A stretch of 54,430 bases of DNA from Rhodocyclaceae bacterium (GTDB lineage Bacteria; Pseudomonadota; Gammaproteobacteria; Burkholderiales; Rhodocyclaceae), in contig JAVBXY010000026.1 of NCBI GenBank assembly GCA_030824275.1, positions 1 to 54,430 of the forward strand, written 5' to 3'. Below are positions 45,746 through 54,142 of the stretch, in pieces. The notes under the pieces were generated by a model. That model was given only the letters and a program-made list of their open reading frames with translations. It did not search any database and was not told the DNA's origin. A program made the position numbers and the translations under genes. The number at the start of each line of letters is the position of its first letter. The stretch's first letter is position 1.

Positions 45746-46321
45746 CTAGGGTTTTTGCTTCGGCGGTGCATCCACATCCAGCGCCCGCCAGCCCTCGAGA
45801 CCCAGCTTGTTCATGGTCTCGATGTTGCGCTCATAGATGTCGGCGGCGTCAGGAAAAGCGGCCACTGCCTTTTCGAGACTGGCCTCGCGGATCAGATGCA
45901 GGGTCGGATAGGGCGAGCGATTGGTGTGATTGGCGATGTCGTCCGGTTCGGCATCGGCGAAGACGTAGTCGGGATGAAAGCTCGCCACTTGCAGGATGCC
46001 GTTGAGCCCGTGGGTGCGCAGGACGACTTCGGCGAGGTCGAGGAAATCGGTGAAGTCGTCGAAGTCGGTCAGCACGTCGGGCGTGATGATCAGGGTCATG
46101 TCCACTTCGTCGGGCGAGGTCTCGGTGAGGAACGTGAGTTCCCGTTCCAGATCGTCGAGCAGGGCATCGGCCGTCTGCGCCTGGCTGACGACGTAGCGCA
46201 ACTGGTTCTTGACGTGCACCGCCTTGGCGAAGGGGCAGAGATTGAGGCCGATCACGGCGCGCTCGACCCACTTGCGGGTGGCGGCGATGATCTCGGGATG
46301 CTGGGCAATGTCAGTGCTCAT
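45746..46321 (-). CDS. DUF1415 family protein
   Basis: A 191-residue cytoplasmic protein of the DUF1415 family, recognised from RKWVERAVIGLNLCPFAKAV, the acidic DFDDFTDFLDLAE and VASFHPDYVFADAEPDDIANHTNRSPYPTLHLIRE. The function of the family is unknown. The start at 46321 directly follows a dispersed repeat, whose T-rich end fills the place of the ribosome-binding site; a longer frame through the repeat to 46405 encodes PAPTF but is not needed for the family match. Confidence 0.82.
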   Translation of the reverse strand: MSTDIAQHPEIIAATRKWVERAVIGLNLCPFAKAVHVKNQLRYVVSQAQTADALLDDLERELTFLTETSPDEVDMTLIITPDVLTDFDDFTDFLDLAEVVLRTHGLNGILQVASFHPDYVFADAEPDDIANHTNRSPYPTLHLIREASLEKAVAAFPDAADIYERNIETMNKLGLEGWRALDVDAPPKQKP

Positions 46322-46324
46322 AAG

Positions 46325-46351
46325 AAAAGTCGGCGCTGGTGAGACGGCGAT
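46325..46351 (+). repeat. Dispersed repeat copy 11 (intergenic)
   Basis: Exact core, spacer TGAG, then ACGGCGAT. It lies in the 34-bp gap between the RIO-kinase and DUF1415 genes, three bases from the DUF1415 start codon. Confidence 0.85.
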
Positions 46352-46355
46352 AAGT

Positions 46356-47201
46356 TCAGGAACTGGCCATGTAAAGACGTCGGCGCTCTTCTTCCAGCAG
46401 CGCATCGCGGACCTCTTCCATCACGGCGTTCACATCGGCGATGCGATCCTCGACAGCGACGTGCCCGGTCAATGGAACGTCGGGACTCAAACTGCCGGCG
46501 AGATAGAGCGCCCAGATTTCCTTGCCATAGGCGCTGTCCTTGAGTTGCGGGGCAAAACGGCTGAAATAGGCGGCCAGGTTATCCACGTCGCGCTCCAGCA
46601 TGGGGCCGGCATTGCTGTTGCCGGCGGCATCGACGGCCTGTGGCAGATCGATGATCACCGGGCCGTCGGCGGCGACGAGGATGTTGTATTCGGAGAGGTC
46701 GCCGTGGATCATGCCGGCGCCCAGCATGATGACGACCTGGCGCAGCAGGTAGGCGTGGAACTCCAGCGCCAGCTCCTCCGTCAGTTCGACGTCGTTGAGT
46801 CGCGGCGCCGGATGGCCATCGGCATCGGTGACCAGCTCCATCAGCAGCACACCCTCGTGACAGATGTAGGGCTGCGGCACACGCACGCCGGCGGCAGCGA
46901 GGCGATAGAGCGCATCCACTTCGGCGTTCTGCCAGGCTTCTTCCTGCATCTGGCGACCGTAGCGGGTGCCCTTCTCCATGGCCCGCGCCTGACGGCTGTT
47001 CTTGGTCTTGCGGCCTTCCTGATAGGAGGCGGCCTTGCGGAAGCTGCGCTGAACGGCGTCCTTGTACACCTTGGCGCAACGAATCTCGTCGCCGCAACGG
47101 ACCATGTAGACAGTGGCCTCCTTGCCACTCATCAACTGACGCAGCACTTCGTCCACCAGGCCTTCGGTAACGAGGGATTCGAGTCGCTTGGGAGTCTTCA
47201 T
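46356..47201 (-). CDS. RIO-type serine protein kinase
   Basis: A 281-residue RIO1-like kinase. The ATP-binding part has SGKEATVYMVRCGDEIRCAKVYK, with the conserved Lys in CAKVYK; the RKTKNSRQARAMEKGTRYGRQ insertion is typical of the bacterial RIO group. The catalytic loop is MIHGDLSEYNIL and the metal-binding Asp lies in VIIDLPQAV. The start at 47201 was chosen because residues before it (Arg/Pro-rich, running into the next gene) are not conserved. Bacterial RIO kinases of this type have been linked to stress tolerance; the substrate is unknown. It is part of the long minus-strand run. Confidence 0.87.
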   Translation of the reverse strand: MKTPKRLESLVTEGLVDEVLRQLMSGKEATVYMVRCGDEIRCAKVYKDAVQRSFRKAASYQEGRKTKNSRQARAMEKGTRYGRQMQEEAWQNAEVDALYRLAAAGVRVPQPYICHEGVLLMELVTDADGHPAPRLNDVELTEELALEFHAYLLRQVVIMLGAGMIHGDLSEYNILVAADGPVIIDLPQAVDAAGNSNAGPMLERDVDNLAAYFSRFAPQLKDSAYGKEIWALYLAGSLSPDVPLTGHVAVEDRIADVNAVMEEVRDALLEEERRRLYMASS

Positions 47202-47226
47202 GACTGGCGCAGGGCTTCGTGGCGCA

Positions 47227-47475
47227 TCACTTCTTTTTGCGCTTTTCGGGAAGCCCCGACGGCGCAGGGCGCGGTGCGGGCTTGTAATTCTTGAACACGG
47301 TCTTGGCGTCCCGGTTGGCGCGCTCAAGCGTGCAGATTGCATTGTCGTCGTCGTGGCCACTGAAGAAATCGTCGGCCTGGGCGCGCATCACCATCTGGAT
47401 CGCGTCGTCGTCGCTCATTCCGTATTTTTCGGTGATCAGCGTGGTCACTTCATCGAGGAATTCTTCGTAGGTCAT
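47227..47475 (-). CDS. Hypothetical small acidic-basic protein
   Basis: An 82-residue protein with an acidic helical first part (MTYEEFLDEVTTLITEKYGMSDDDAIQMVM) and a Pro/Lys-rich tail ending KRKKK. I do not recognise the family. It overlaps the YkgJ-type gene by four bases and precedes the RIO-kinase gene by 25 bp, so it is almost surely translated as part of that operon. Confidence 0.7.
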   Translation of the reverse strand: MTYEEFLDEVTTLITEKYGMSDDDAIQMVMRAQADDFFSGHDDDNAICTLERANRDAKTVFKNYKPAPRPAPSGLPEKRKKK

Positions 47476-47765
47476 GGCGTGTCCTGCCTCGTGTTCTCGT
47501 GTTTCAATGTCATCCGGCGACGCTCGGTCAGGCAGTCGCTGTCGCCGGCCTGGAAATCGCGGCAGACGCCGGGGCGGCGCGAATAGTGGGTGCAGCGCAT
47601 GGTCTCGCGATCCACCGCAACACACCAACCATCGGCCAGCCGGCGCATCACCGTGCCGCCCCATTGGTCTTCCATGGTCAGCGAGGCGGGCACGTCGTCG
47701 TCGCCCATCAGCATGACTTCGAGCTTGCAGCAGCAGGCTTCGCAGGTCTCGCAGGTGACAGTCAC
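47472..47765 (-). CDS. YkgJ-family cysteine-cluster protein
   Basis: A 97-residue member of the YkgJ/UPF0153 family (CxxCxxCCC type). Cysteines cluster at the N-terminus (TCETCEACCC) and recur at CVAV, CTHY, CRDF and DC, enough for a zinc or Fe-S site. The function is unknown. Start and stop overlap both neighbours by four bases. Confidence 0.8.
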   Translation of the reverse strand: MTVTCETCEACCCKLEVMLMGDDDVPASLTMEDQWGGTVMRRLADGWCVAVDRETMRCTHYSRRPGVCRDFQAGDSDCLTERRRMTLKHENTRQDTP

Positions 47766-48679
47766 TCGCCGCCCTCTTCGATATCTTCGGCCGGCGCCGC
47801 CACCGGCTCGACGGCGGCCGCCATCATGGCCGCCCGCGTCTCCGGCGTCTCCAGACTGACGCGGCCGAGGATGCCGCCACGATAGTCGGTAAGAAAAATG
47901 ATGGAGGCCTTTTCGATGTCGAGCTCACCGGCCCATTTGCCCTTCAGCATGCAGCCGCGCCGCTTCGCCACGGCCTCGACCACGGCGACGCCGTCCATGC
48001 CCTCGGTGGAAAAGCCGTAACGCGCCGTCAGCATCCCGGGATAGCGGGCCAGCAGGATGTCGGCCAGATGGGCGGCGACGGCGTCCTCCATCACCGCATT
48101 GACACCGATGGCATGGCTGGCGGCGAGCATGTAGCCGTCGCTGTCGTACTTGATCTTCGGCCACATCATGCCCGGCGTATCGGTGATCGACATGCGGGAA
48201 TTGATGTCCAGGGTCTGCTGGCTCTTGGTCACCGCCGGCTCGTCGCCGACAGCGGCCACGCGGCGCTTGAGCAAGGCATTCATCAGCGTCGATTTGCCGA
48301 CGTTGGGAATGCCCATGATCATCATGCGCAGGGGTTTCAACGCATCACTGCGATGGGGCGCCAGCGTCAGGCAATGGCTGGGAATCTTTGCCACTTCGCC
48401 GGCCTTCTTGCCGGAAATGGCGATGGCCTTCACGCCGGGCTGGCGGTTGTAATAATCGATCCAGGCCTGCGTCACCGCCGGGTCGGCCAGGTCGGACTTG
48501 TTCAGCACCTTGAGGCAAGGCCGCTGGCGATGCTGGCGCAGCTCGCGGATCATGGGGTTGGCGCTGGCCTCGGGCAGACGCGCATCCACCACCTCGATCA
48601 CCACGTCGATCTTGGCCATGGTCTCGGCGGCCTTCTTGCGCGCCGAGGTCATGTGACCGGGGAACCACTGGATCGCCAC
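47762..48679 (-). CDS. ylqF: YlqF/RbgA-type circularly permuted GTPase
   Basis: A 305-residue GTPase of the type that assists late large-subunit ribosome assembly. The motif order is permuted: G4 NKSD at residues 60-63 comes before G1 GIPNVGKS (123-130) and G3 DTPG (167-170). The N-terminus AIQWFPGHMTSARK is the family signature. The start is GTG at 48679, giving that signature as the first residues; upstream in-frame sequence lies within the S4 gene and is unrelated. The S4-domain gene ends two bases before it, a pairing that also suggests an RNA or ribosome role. Confidence 0.92.
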   Translation of the reverse strand: MAIQWFPGHMTSARKKAAETMAKIDVVIEVVDARLPEASANPMIRELRQHRQRPCLKVLNKSDLADPAVTQAWIDYYNRQPGVKAIAISGKKAGEVAKIPSHCLTLAPHRSDALKPLRMMIMGIPNVGKSTLMNALLKRRVAAVGDEPAVTKSQQTLDINSRMSITDTPGMMWPKIKYDSDGYMLAASHAIGVNAVMEDAVAAHLADILLARYPGMLTARYGFSTEGMDGVAVVEAVAKRRGCMLKGKWAGELDIEKASIIFLTDYRGGILGRVSLETPETRAAMMAAAVEPVAAPAEDIEEGGE

Positions 48680-48681
48680 CG

Positions 48682-48927
48682 TCAGACCTCCGCTTCCGCA
48701 ACGGGGGGCAGTACGGTGATCCGCGTGTCGAGGCAATACACCTCGGTGCCGGCGCGTATCTTCGCCGTCTTGCGCGTTTCCGTCAGTCCGCCGATGCTGA
48801 CCAATCCATCGGCCACCATGCGCTTGCCCATGCCGCCGCTGTCGGCCAGCCCCGCCACCTGGAGCAGATGGCACAGCTCGATGTAATCCCGGTCACCCGC
48901 GAGGAGCGCCACTTCAATGTGTCTCAT
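48682..48927 (-). CDS. S4-domain RNA-binding protein (YbcJ-like)
   Basis: An 81-residue single S4 domain: YIELCHLLQVAGLADSGGMGKRMVADGLVSIGG is the RNA-binding helix-turn region with the conserved Gly and Arg of YbcJ-type proteins. It is expected to bind structured RNA, possibly rRNA, given the adjacent YlqF-type GTPase. Its start overlaps the end of the preceding gene by 14 bp. Confidence 0.88.
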   Translation of the reverse strand: MRHIEVALLAGDRDYIELCHLLQVAGLADSGGMGKRMVADGLVSIGGLTETRKTAKIRAGTEVYCLDTRITVLPPVAEAEV

Positions 48928-49705
48928 GATTTCCCGCCTGTGTTCGCTGCGCCCGCTGCGCCTGTTGCCAGGCGATGGCCGCCTGGTTGGCGTGGGCCAG
49001 TATCCGGTCGAAGCGCTCTTTCGCCAAGGCCTGCCGCAGGGCCTCGAACAGTTCCTGCGTGGTTTCCTGGGCCAATCCCTCGCTGGCCGCCGCTTCCGTC
49101 AGGCAGCGGATCTGCACATGCGCCAGAGCATCGGCCACCAGCCGCCAGCCGACCACCGGCATGCGCTCCACCAGCACCACCAGCAGGCCGCCGAGCGTGG
49201 CGAGGATGCGCTGCGCCTCCTCGCGCTCGGTGCAGGCGATCATGGAATGCCAGAGGGCGAGATGGATATTGCGCCGCAGGTCCATCTTGAAATCGATAGC
49301 GTCGGTATCCGCCGCCTCGATGGCGGCGAACTGCTGCTGGAAGCGGGCATCGGCGGCCGCGTCCAACCCTTCACGTAAGGCGCCGAGCAAGGAGGTGAGG
49401 CCGGGAATGGCAACGAGGCCGAAGGCCTGCGTCCACGCCAGCCCCCACTGATCCATGCCGGCCACCAACAGGGCCAGGCGTAAGGCCCGCGCATCGTCGT
49501 CGAAACCGGCCCGCGCCCAGTTGCGGCACAGGGGCAGCATGTCCTCGACGGCGGCGGCAATCTTGGCTTCATCGCCCTCCAGGGTCAGGCGGAAAATCTT
49601 GGCGAATCCGTCCTGCGCCATACGCGCGGCCTGACGTTGAATTTCAGGGGGAGCCAGTACGGCCAGCCGGTCGGCGGCCAGGGGATGTGAAAAGTCGGTG
49701 CTCAT
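48914..49705 (-). CDS. Hypothetical protein (263 aa), helical
   Basis: I do not recognise this family. The protein is Ala/Leu-rich and looks all-helical, with no signal peptide or clear membrane segment. It could be a tetratricopeptide-like or other scaffold fold. Its start overlaps the stop of the LuxR-type regulator gene as ATGA, so the two are coupled. A partial match to the dispersed-repeat core (AAAAGTCGGTGCT) covers codons 2-6. Confidence 0.7.
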   Translation of the reverse strand: MSTDFSHPLAADRLAVLAPPEIQRQAARMAQDGFAKIFRLTLEGDEAKIAAAVEDMLPLCRNWARAGFDDDARALRLALLVAGMDQWGLAWTQAFGLVAIPGLTSLLGALREGLDAAADARFQQQFAAIEAADTDAIDFKMDLRRNIHLALWHSMIACTEREEAQRILATLGGLLVVLVERMPVVGWRLVADALAHVQIRCLTEAAASEGLAQETTQELFEALRQALAKERFDRILAHANQAAIAWQQAQRAQRTQAGNHETH

Positions 49706-50535
49706 GATATGAAATGCCCCGCATGGGGTGCGGCGACACAAAGGGCGAAGAGTTCGCGTTGGGAGGAAATACCGAGCCGGCGATAGGCGCGCTTCTGATA
49801 AGTGACCACCGAACTGGGCTGGATGCCCATGCTCTCGGCGATCTCCCGCGCGCTGCGGCCTTCGAGGACGCCGCGCACAACATCGAGCTCGCGCTTGGGC
49901 AGTTCGGGGCAGCGGCTGCGCAGGCGCGACAGCATCAGTTGTGGTGTGCCCTGCCGATGCTGGCCGGCCAGGGCGTAATGATGCTTGGCAGCCAGGGCGA
50001 GGATGGGCGAGAGGGATTCGAGGGTATCGATCTCGCCATCGCCGAAAACACCCTGATCGTCGTTGCGATAAAGATTGACCGACAGCCAGATGCCGGCCTC
50101 GGGCCGCATCAACAGGGCGACCCGATCCGACACCCGTGGCTTTTCGTAACAGGCCTGACGGTAGCCCTCATGGGCGATCTCGTCACTGCGCTGGCGATGG
50201 AACAGCACACTGCCCTCCTTCGCCTCGGCGTATTCACCGCTGACGATGGGCTGGTTGCCGTCCAGCTCGTAGAACAGCTGGATGTACTTGTCCGCCACGT
50301 CGTTGAGAAAGCGCCCACCACGATAGTCGGCCACCGACACGGTGCGCGGCCGGTTGCTGAACTCGTAGGCGAAGACGGTGCATTGCGAGGCGCGCACGGC
50401 GCCACCAATCGTCTTCAGCACCTCGCCGGCAAAGGCCGACACATCGCCTTCGCCGATGGCCGCCAGCAGGCCGGCGACACGGGCGGCCGGCAAGGAGCCA
50501 CGGCAACGGGAAGCATCGAGAGTCCAGACTTGCAT
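49702..50535 (-). CDS. LuxR-type transcriptional regulator
   Basis: A 277-residue regulator. The N-terminal 200 residues form a sensor-like domain (QCTVFAYEFSNRPRTVSVADYRGG; later YRNDDQGVFGDGEIDTLESL) that I cannot name; it is not a receiver domain. The C-terminal helix-turn-helix is of LuxR type (about 212-270, LPKRELDVVRGVLEGRSAREIAESMGIQPSSVVTYQKRAYRRLG). A GGAGGG ribosome-binding site stands nine bases before the ATG. The terminator of the tRNA gene lies only 33 bp upstream, leaving little room for a separate promoter. It is the first gene of the long minus-strand run. Confidence 0.82.
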   Translation of the reverse strand: MQVWTLDASRCRGSLPAARVAGLLAAIGEGDVSAFAGEVLKTIGGAVRASQCTVFAYEFSNRPRTVSVADYRGGRFLNDVADKYIQLFYELDGNQPIVSGEYAEAKEGSVLFHRQRSDEIAHEGYRQACYEKPRVSDRVALLMRPEAGIWLSVNLYRNDDQGVFGDGEIDTLESLSPILALAAKHHYALAGQHRQGTPQLMLSRLRSRCPELPKRELDVVRGVLEGRSAREIAESMGIQPSSVVTYQKRAYRRLGISSQRELFALCVAAPHAGHFIS

Positions 50536-50568
50536 GAGCGAATCCCTCCCTGCGAGGAAAACAAAATA

Positions 50569-50600
50569 AAAAGGCCCCCGGCGTGAACCGGGGGCCTTTT
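50569..50600 (-). terminator. Intrinsic terminator of tRNA-Pro
   Basis: AAAAGGCCCCCGG, loop CGTGAA, then CCGGGGGCCTTTT: a perfect 13-bp stem with A/T ends on both strands, 11 bp beyond the 3' end of the tRNA on its own strand. It can work in both directions. Confidence 0.85.
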
Positions 50601-50611
50601 GGTCTGCTTGG

Positions 50612-50685
50612 TCGGCGCGGCGGGATTCGAACTCGCGACCCCTTGCACCCCATGCAAGTGCGCTACCAGGCTGCGCTACGCGCCG
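50612..50685 (-). tRNA. tRNA-Pro (anticodon GGG)
   Basis: Seventy-four bases fold as a cloverleaf: acceptor CGGCGCG/CGCGCCG with discriminator A, D arm GCGC-AGCCTGGTA-GCGC, anticodon stem CTTGC/GCAAG around ATGGGGT, and T loop TTCGAAT. The anticodon GGG reads CCC and CCU. CCA is not encoded. The T stem (GCGAG with CCCGC) has an A-C mismatch at 52-62. Confidence 0.95.
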
Positions 50686-50694
50686 AGGGGCCGA

Positions 50695-50700
50695 AGTATA
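50695..50700 (-). promoter_or_regulatory. Candidate -10 box of tRNA-Pro
   Basis: TATACT on the minus strand, nine bases ahead of the mature tRNA, followed by a GC-rich discriminator as in stringently controlled promoters. No convincing -35 lies 17 bp upstream. Confidence 0.45.
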
Positions 50701-50751
50701 GCAAAAGAATCGGGCGCGGTGCGCTTTCGCGGATTCGTTCGGCCGATTCGC

Positions 50752-51585
50752 TTATCGGATGCCCAGCGATGCTTCGAGTTTGCGCACCAGTTCGACCAGG
50801 CGCGGGCGCACGTCTTCGAGCAGGAACTCCTTGGACAAGGTGAAGGCCGGGCCGCCGCAGTTGATGGCCATGGGCGGCAACCCGCCGCCGGGACGCAGGG
50901 GCACGGCGATGGCATTGACGTCCGACTGCCATTCGCCGAAGGAGGTCACGCAGCCGATTTCGGCATATTCGCGGCGGGCGCGGTCGATGCCGTCGCGGAT
51001 CGAGGGCCAGGCCACTTCGTCGAGTTCCTTGACCCGCTCTGTGATGTCCTCGCGCTCCCGCTCGGAAGCAGCGACGAGATAGGCGCGGCCCATGGCGGTG
51101 GTGGCGATGGGAATGCGCGAGCCGATGTCCAGCGACAGTGTCAGCGCCGACGAGCTGCGCGCGTTGCCTACGTAGATCATCGACAGGCGGTCGCGACTGC
51201 CGAGGGACACCATGGCCTTGGAGAAATCAGCCAGCTCCTGCATCAGCGGCCGCGCCAGGTCGCGCACATCCAGCCGCGCCAGCATGGCGCTGCCCAGAGC
51301 CAGGGTCGAGGTGCCGAGGCGGTACTTGCCGGTCTCCTCGACGAAGACCAGATAGCCGAGCTTGGTCAGCGTGTAGGTCAGGCGCGAGACGGTGGATTTG
51401 GGCAGCGTGCAGCGCTTGGCGATCTCCTGGTTGCCGAGCATCTTCTCGCCGGAACTGAAACAGGACAGCACGGACAGGCCCCGCGCCAGGGCGGTGACGA
51501 AATGACGATCCTCCTTGCCGGCGGATTTTTCGTCCATCTCGTCCTCGTCAAGTGCAACTGCCGGAATTTCTTTTTTCATGTTCAT
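50752..51585 (-). CDS. IclR-family transcriptional regulator
   Basis: A 277-residue regulator with an N-terminal winged helix-turn-helix (about 28-90, FVTALARGLSVLSCF; NQEIAKRCTLPKSTVSRLTYTLTKLGYL) and a C-terminal IclR effector domain (about 100-275, GSRIPIATTAMGRAYLVA; EIGCVTSFGEWQSDVNAIAVPL). The first 25 residues are acidic and Lys-rich, longer than usual. It follows the nitronate monooxygenase-like gene by five bp, and that gene follows the MFS gene, so all three form one operon. It may control that operon and the divergent gcdH start; effector unknown. Confidence 0.88.
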   Translation of the reverse strand: MNMKKEIPAVALDEDEMDEKSAGKEDRHFVTALARGLSVLSCFSSGEKMLGNQEIAKRCTLPKSTVSRLTYTLTKLGYLVFVEETGKYRLGTSTLALGSAMLARLDVRDLARPLMQELADFSKAMVSLGSRDRLSMIYVGNARSSSALTLSLDIGSRIPIATTAMGRAYLVAASEREREDITERVKELDEVAWPSIRDGIDRARREYAEIGCVTSFGEWQSDVNAIAVPLRPGGGLPPMAINCGGPAFTLSKEFLLEDVRPRLVELVRKLEASLGIR

Positions 51586-51590
51586 GTCCC

Positions 51591-52568
51591 TTATACAGAC
51601 GCAGCGCACAGCGCATCGCGGGCGGCCCGGTACTCGCGTCCGAGCTGCGCCACGACCTCACTGACGGGAAGAATTTCGTCGATGGAGCCGACGCCCTGGC
51701 CGGCGCCCCAGATGTCGCGCCAAGCCTTGGTTCTGTTGGAACCGAAACTCATGCTGGTCTTGTCGCGCACCGGCAGATTTTCGGGATCGAGGCCCTGGGC
51801 GACGATGCTCGGCTTCAGGTAGTTGCCATGCACGCCTGTAAAGAAAGGAGTGTACACGACATCGGCGGCGCGGCTCTCGACGATCATCTGCTTGTAGCCC
51901 TCGATGGCATTGGCTTCCGGCGTCGGAATGAAGCGCGTGCCCATGTAGGCCAGATCGGCGCCCATGGCCTGGGCAGCGAGGATCTGCTCGCCCCGCGTGA
52001 TGGAACCGGACAGCGCGATGGGCCCCTTCCAGAAACGCCGCACCTCCGACACCAGCGCAAAGGGCGAGAGCATGCCGGCATGGCCGCCGGCGCCGGCGCA
52101 GACCAGGATCAGGCCATCCACGCCTTCCTCCAGCGCCTTCTCGGCATGACGCACGCTGATGACGTCATGGAAAACGATGCCGCCGTAACCGTGCACCTCC
52201 TTCACCACGTCGCCCGGCGCCCGCAGGCTGGTGATGATCATCGGCGCCTTGTGCTTCACACACATCGCCACATCATGGTCGAGGCGGTCATTGGAGTGAT
52301 GCACGATCTGGTTCACCGCATAGGGACCGACCTTCTTGCCGGAGCCGCTGGCAAGTGCGGCGGCCCGCTCGGCGGCGATCTCCTCATTGAGCCGCGCCAG
52401 CCATTCGTCGAGCAACTCCTTGGGCCGCGCATTGAGCGCCGGGAAGGAACCGACGATGCCGCTCTTGCACTGGGCCAGTACCAGATCAGGCTGGGAGACG
52501 ATGAACATGGGCGAGCCGATGACGGGCAGCGCAAGATTGTCTTGGAGGATTTTCGGCAGGGACATCAT
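51591..52568 (-). CDS. Nitronate monooxygenase-like flavin oxidoreductase
   Basis: A 325-residue FMN-dependent TIM-barrel protein of the nitronate monooxygenase/2-nitropropane dioxygenase family. Seen motifs are LPVIGSPMFIVSQPDLVLAQ at the N-terminus, LVCAGAGGHAG for the phosphate-binding loop region, LSGSITRGEQILAAQAMGADLAYMGTRF, and the C-terminal GQGVGSIDEILPVSEVV. Family members oxidise alkyl nitronates or act as enoyl-CoA-type reductases; the true substrate is not evident. The start (ATGATG) overlaps the stop of the MFS gene. Confidence 0.87.
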   Translation of the reverse strand: MMSLPKILQDNLALPVIGSPMFIVSQPDLVLAQCKSGIVGSFPALNARPKELLDEWLARLNEEIAAERAAALASGSGKKVGPYAVNQIVHHSNDRLDHDVAMCVKHKAPMIITSLRAPGDVVKEVHGYGGIVFHDVISVRHAEKALEEGVDGLILVCAGAGGHAGMLSPFALVSEVRRFWKGPIALSGSITRGEQILAAQAMGADLAYMGTRFIPTPEANAIEGYKQMIVESRAADVVYTPFFTGVHGNYLKPSIVAQGLDPENLPVRDKTSMSFGSNRTKAWRDIWGAGQGVGSIDEILPVSEVVAQLGREYRAARDALCAASV

Positions 52569-53995
52569 GTCTCCGGTTGAAGTGCGCGCGGCGCCATGCG
52601 CCAGGCGGGGATTAAGGCAAGCAGGTAGATGAAGCCGATCAGCAGGAAGCCTTCCTGCATCGGTTGCAGGCCATGCACGGCGCCGAGTTGGCGCTCGCGG
52701 CCTTCGAGGAACAATGCAATCAGCGTGACGCCCAGCGCCCCGCCGAGCTGACGGAAGAAATTGATCGAAGCCGAGCCTGCCGCCTCGTGACCATAGGGCA
52801 GCAGGCGCAGCGCGCCAGCATTGAGGCCGGGAATGATGAGACCGAGGCCGACACGACCGATGGCCACCCACAGGGCCAGCAGCCAGAAGCCGGTGAGGGC
52901 CGAGGAATTGCCCATCAGCGCCGCCGACACAGCGAAGAAAGCCAGCCCTGCCATCGCCACCCGATTGGGTGGAAAACGGTCCGCCAGGCGTCCCGACAGC
53001 AGCAGCACCGCCGCCAGCACGATGCCGCCGGGCACCAGCATCAGGCCGGCGTCGTAAGCGGAGAAGCCGGCGCCGATCTGGGCGAAGACCGGCGCCAGAT
53101 AGGTCGAGCCGTAAATGCCCATGCCATAGGCTCCGGCCACCAGCACGGCGGCGCCGAAACCATGTTCACGGAAGATGCGGAAGTCGAGCAGCGGATGCAG
53201 GGTGCTGCGCTCCCAGATCACGAAGCCGGCGGCCAGCGCGACGCCGAGCAACGTCACCGGAATCCCCACCGCTGGCTCGCGGATCAGCGCCGACAGCCCG
53301 CCGAGCAGCGCACACAGCGCACCCACCACCAGCGCCAGTCCGGTCGCATCGAAAGGTCGCTTGCGGGCACCTTCACAAAGACGCCCAGCGATCAGATAAC
53401 GCGGCGCCAAAGCGATACCCGCGAGGCACAAAGGCACGGTGACGAGGAACACCGCCTGCCAGCCGAAGTGATCCACCAGCAGGCCGCCGGCCACCGGCCC
53501 CACCGCTGGCGAGAGCACGATGCCCAGCCCATAGGCCGACATGGCGCGCCCCCGCTCCTGGGGCGGAAAGACATCGATGATCACCACCATCGCCAAAGGC
53601 TGGACGAAGCCAGCGATGACGCCCTGCGCAATGCGACAGGCCGCCAGCAGCGGAAAGCTGGTAGTCAGCGTCGCCAGCACGGAGAACGTCACCAGCAGCG
53701 CCAGCGCGCCCACATAGGCGCGGCGAATGCCGAAGCGGGCGATGGCCCATTGCGCCAGCAACATGGATGCCGTGGTCGCGGCAAGGAAGCCGGTGGACAA
53801 AATCTGCACCTGATCGTGGCCAACGCCGAAGACGCGGATGATCTCCGGCAGGGCGACGTTCACTACCGTCGCCTCCATGATCGCCGAGACGGTGCCGAGC
53901 ATCACCGTCACCACCGCCCACCAGCGATAGGAAAGACCATGACGGGCGAACATGGACGCCACCTCGGCCTGTCGGGCTTCGGCTTCGCGACTCAT
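52565..53995 (-). CDS. MFS transporter, DHA2-type drug/solute efflux
   Basis: A 476-residue inner-membrane protein with about 14 hydrophobic segments. Motifs of the DHA2 family include MEATVVNVALPEI in the first helix, RIAQGVIAGFVQPLAMVVIIDVFPPQERGRA (motif A region) and GLGIVLSPAVGPVAGGLLVDHFGWQAVFLV (motif C). Members export drugs or small organic acids by proton antiport. I start it at 53995; an alternative Met 14 codons later has a better ribosome-binding site (GAGG, eight bases ahead) and may be the true start. It heads an operon with the flavin oxidoreductase and IclR genes. Confidence 0.86.
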   Translation of the reverse strand: MSREAEARQAEVASMFARHGLSYRWWAVVTVMLGTVSAIMEATVVNVALPEIIRVFGVGHDQVQILSTGFLAATTASMLLAQWAIARFGIRRAYVGALALLVTFSVLATLTTSFPLLAACRIAQGVIAGFVQPLAMVVIIDVFPPQERGRAMSAYGLGIVLSPAVGPVAGGLLVDHFGWQAVFLVTVPLCLAGIALAPRYLIAGRLCEGARKRPFDATGLALVVGALCALLGGLSALIREPAVGIPVTLLGVALAAGFVIWERSTLHPLLDFRIFREHGFGAAVLVAGAYGMGIYGSTYLAPVFAQIGAGFSAYDAGLMLVPGGIVLAAVLLLSGRLADRFPPNRVAMAGLAFFAVSAALMGNSSALTGFWLLALWVAIGRVGLGLIIPGLNAGALRLLPYGHEAAGSASINFFRQLGGALGVTLIALFLEGRERQLGAVHGLQPMQEGFLLIGFIYLLALIPAWRMAPRALQPET

Positions 53996-54142
53996 GAAAG
54001 GAGGTACTTGGACAAGGAATTCGGTTCCGCAAACTGTGGCTTGTTCCGAATAGTGGCACAGTGGTAAACCCAGCGTCAAGCCAGCAGGACGACCGCCGAC
54101 ACACCTTCCGCACCGCATCAACAGAGAGACTTTGCAGCGGAA

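Noticed and set aside
49689..49702. AAAAGTCGGTGCT at the start of the 263-residue hypothetical gene as a further dispersed-repeat copy.
   Set aside because: Only the first 13 bases match, with one mismatch, and the second half is absent; it was left out of the count.
49702..50535. The LuxR-type regulator as a quorum-sensing receptor.
   Set aside because: The N-terminal domain lacks the recognisable autoinducer-binding residues, and no luxI-type gene is nearby.
50612..50685. tRNA-Pro as a possible attachment site of an integrated element.
   Set aside because: No integrase gene, direct repeat of the tRNA end or change in gene content is seen on either side.
51138..51150. CAGCGCCGAC inside the IclR gene, and again near 53285 in the MFS gene, as repeat copies.
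   Set aside because: Only ten bases match, which is expected by chance in GC-rich coding sequence.
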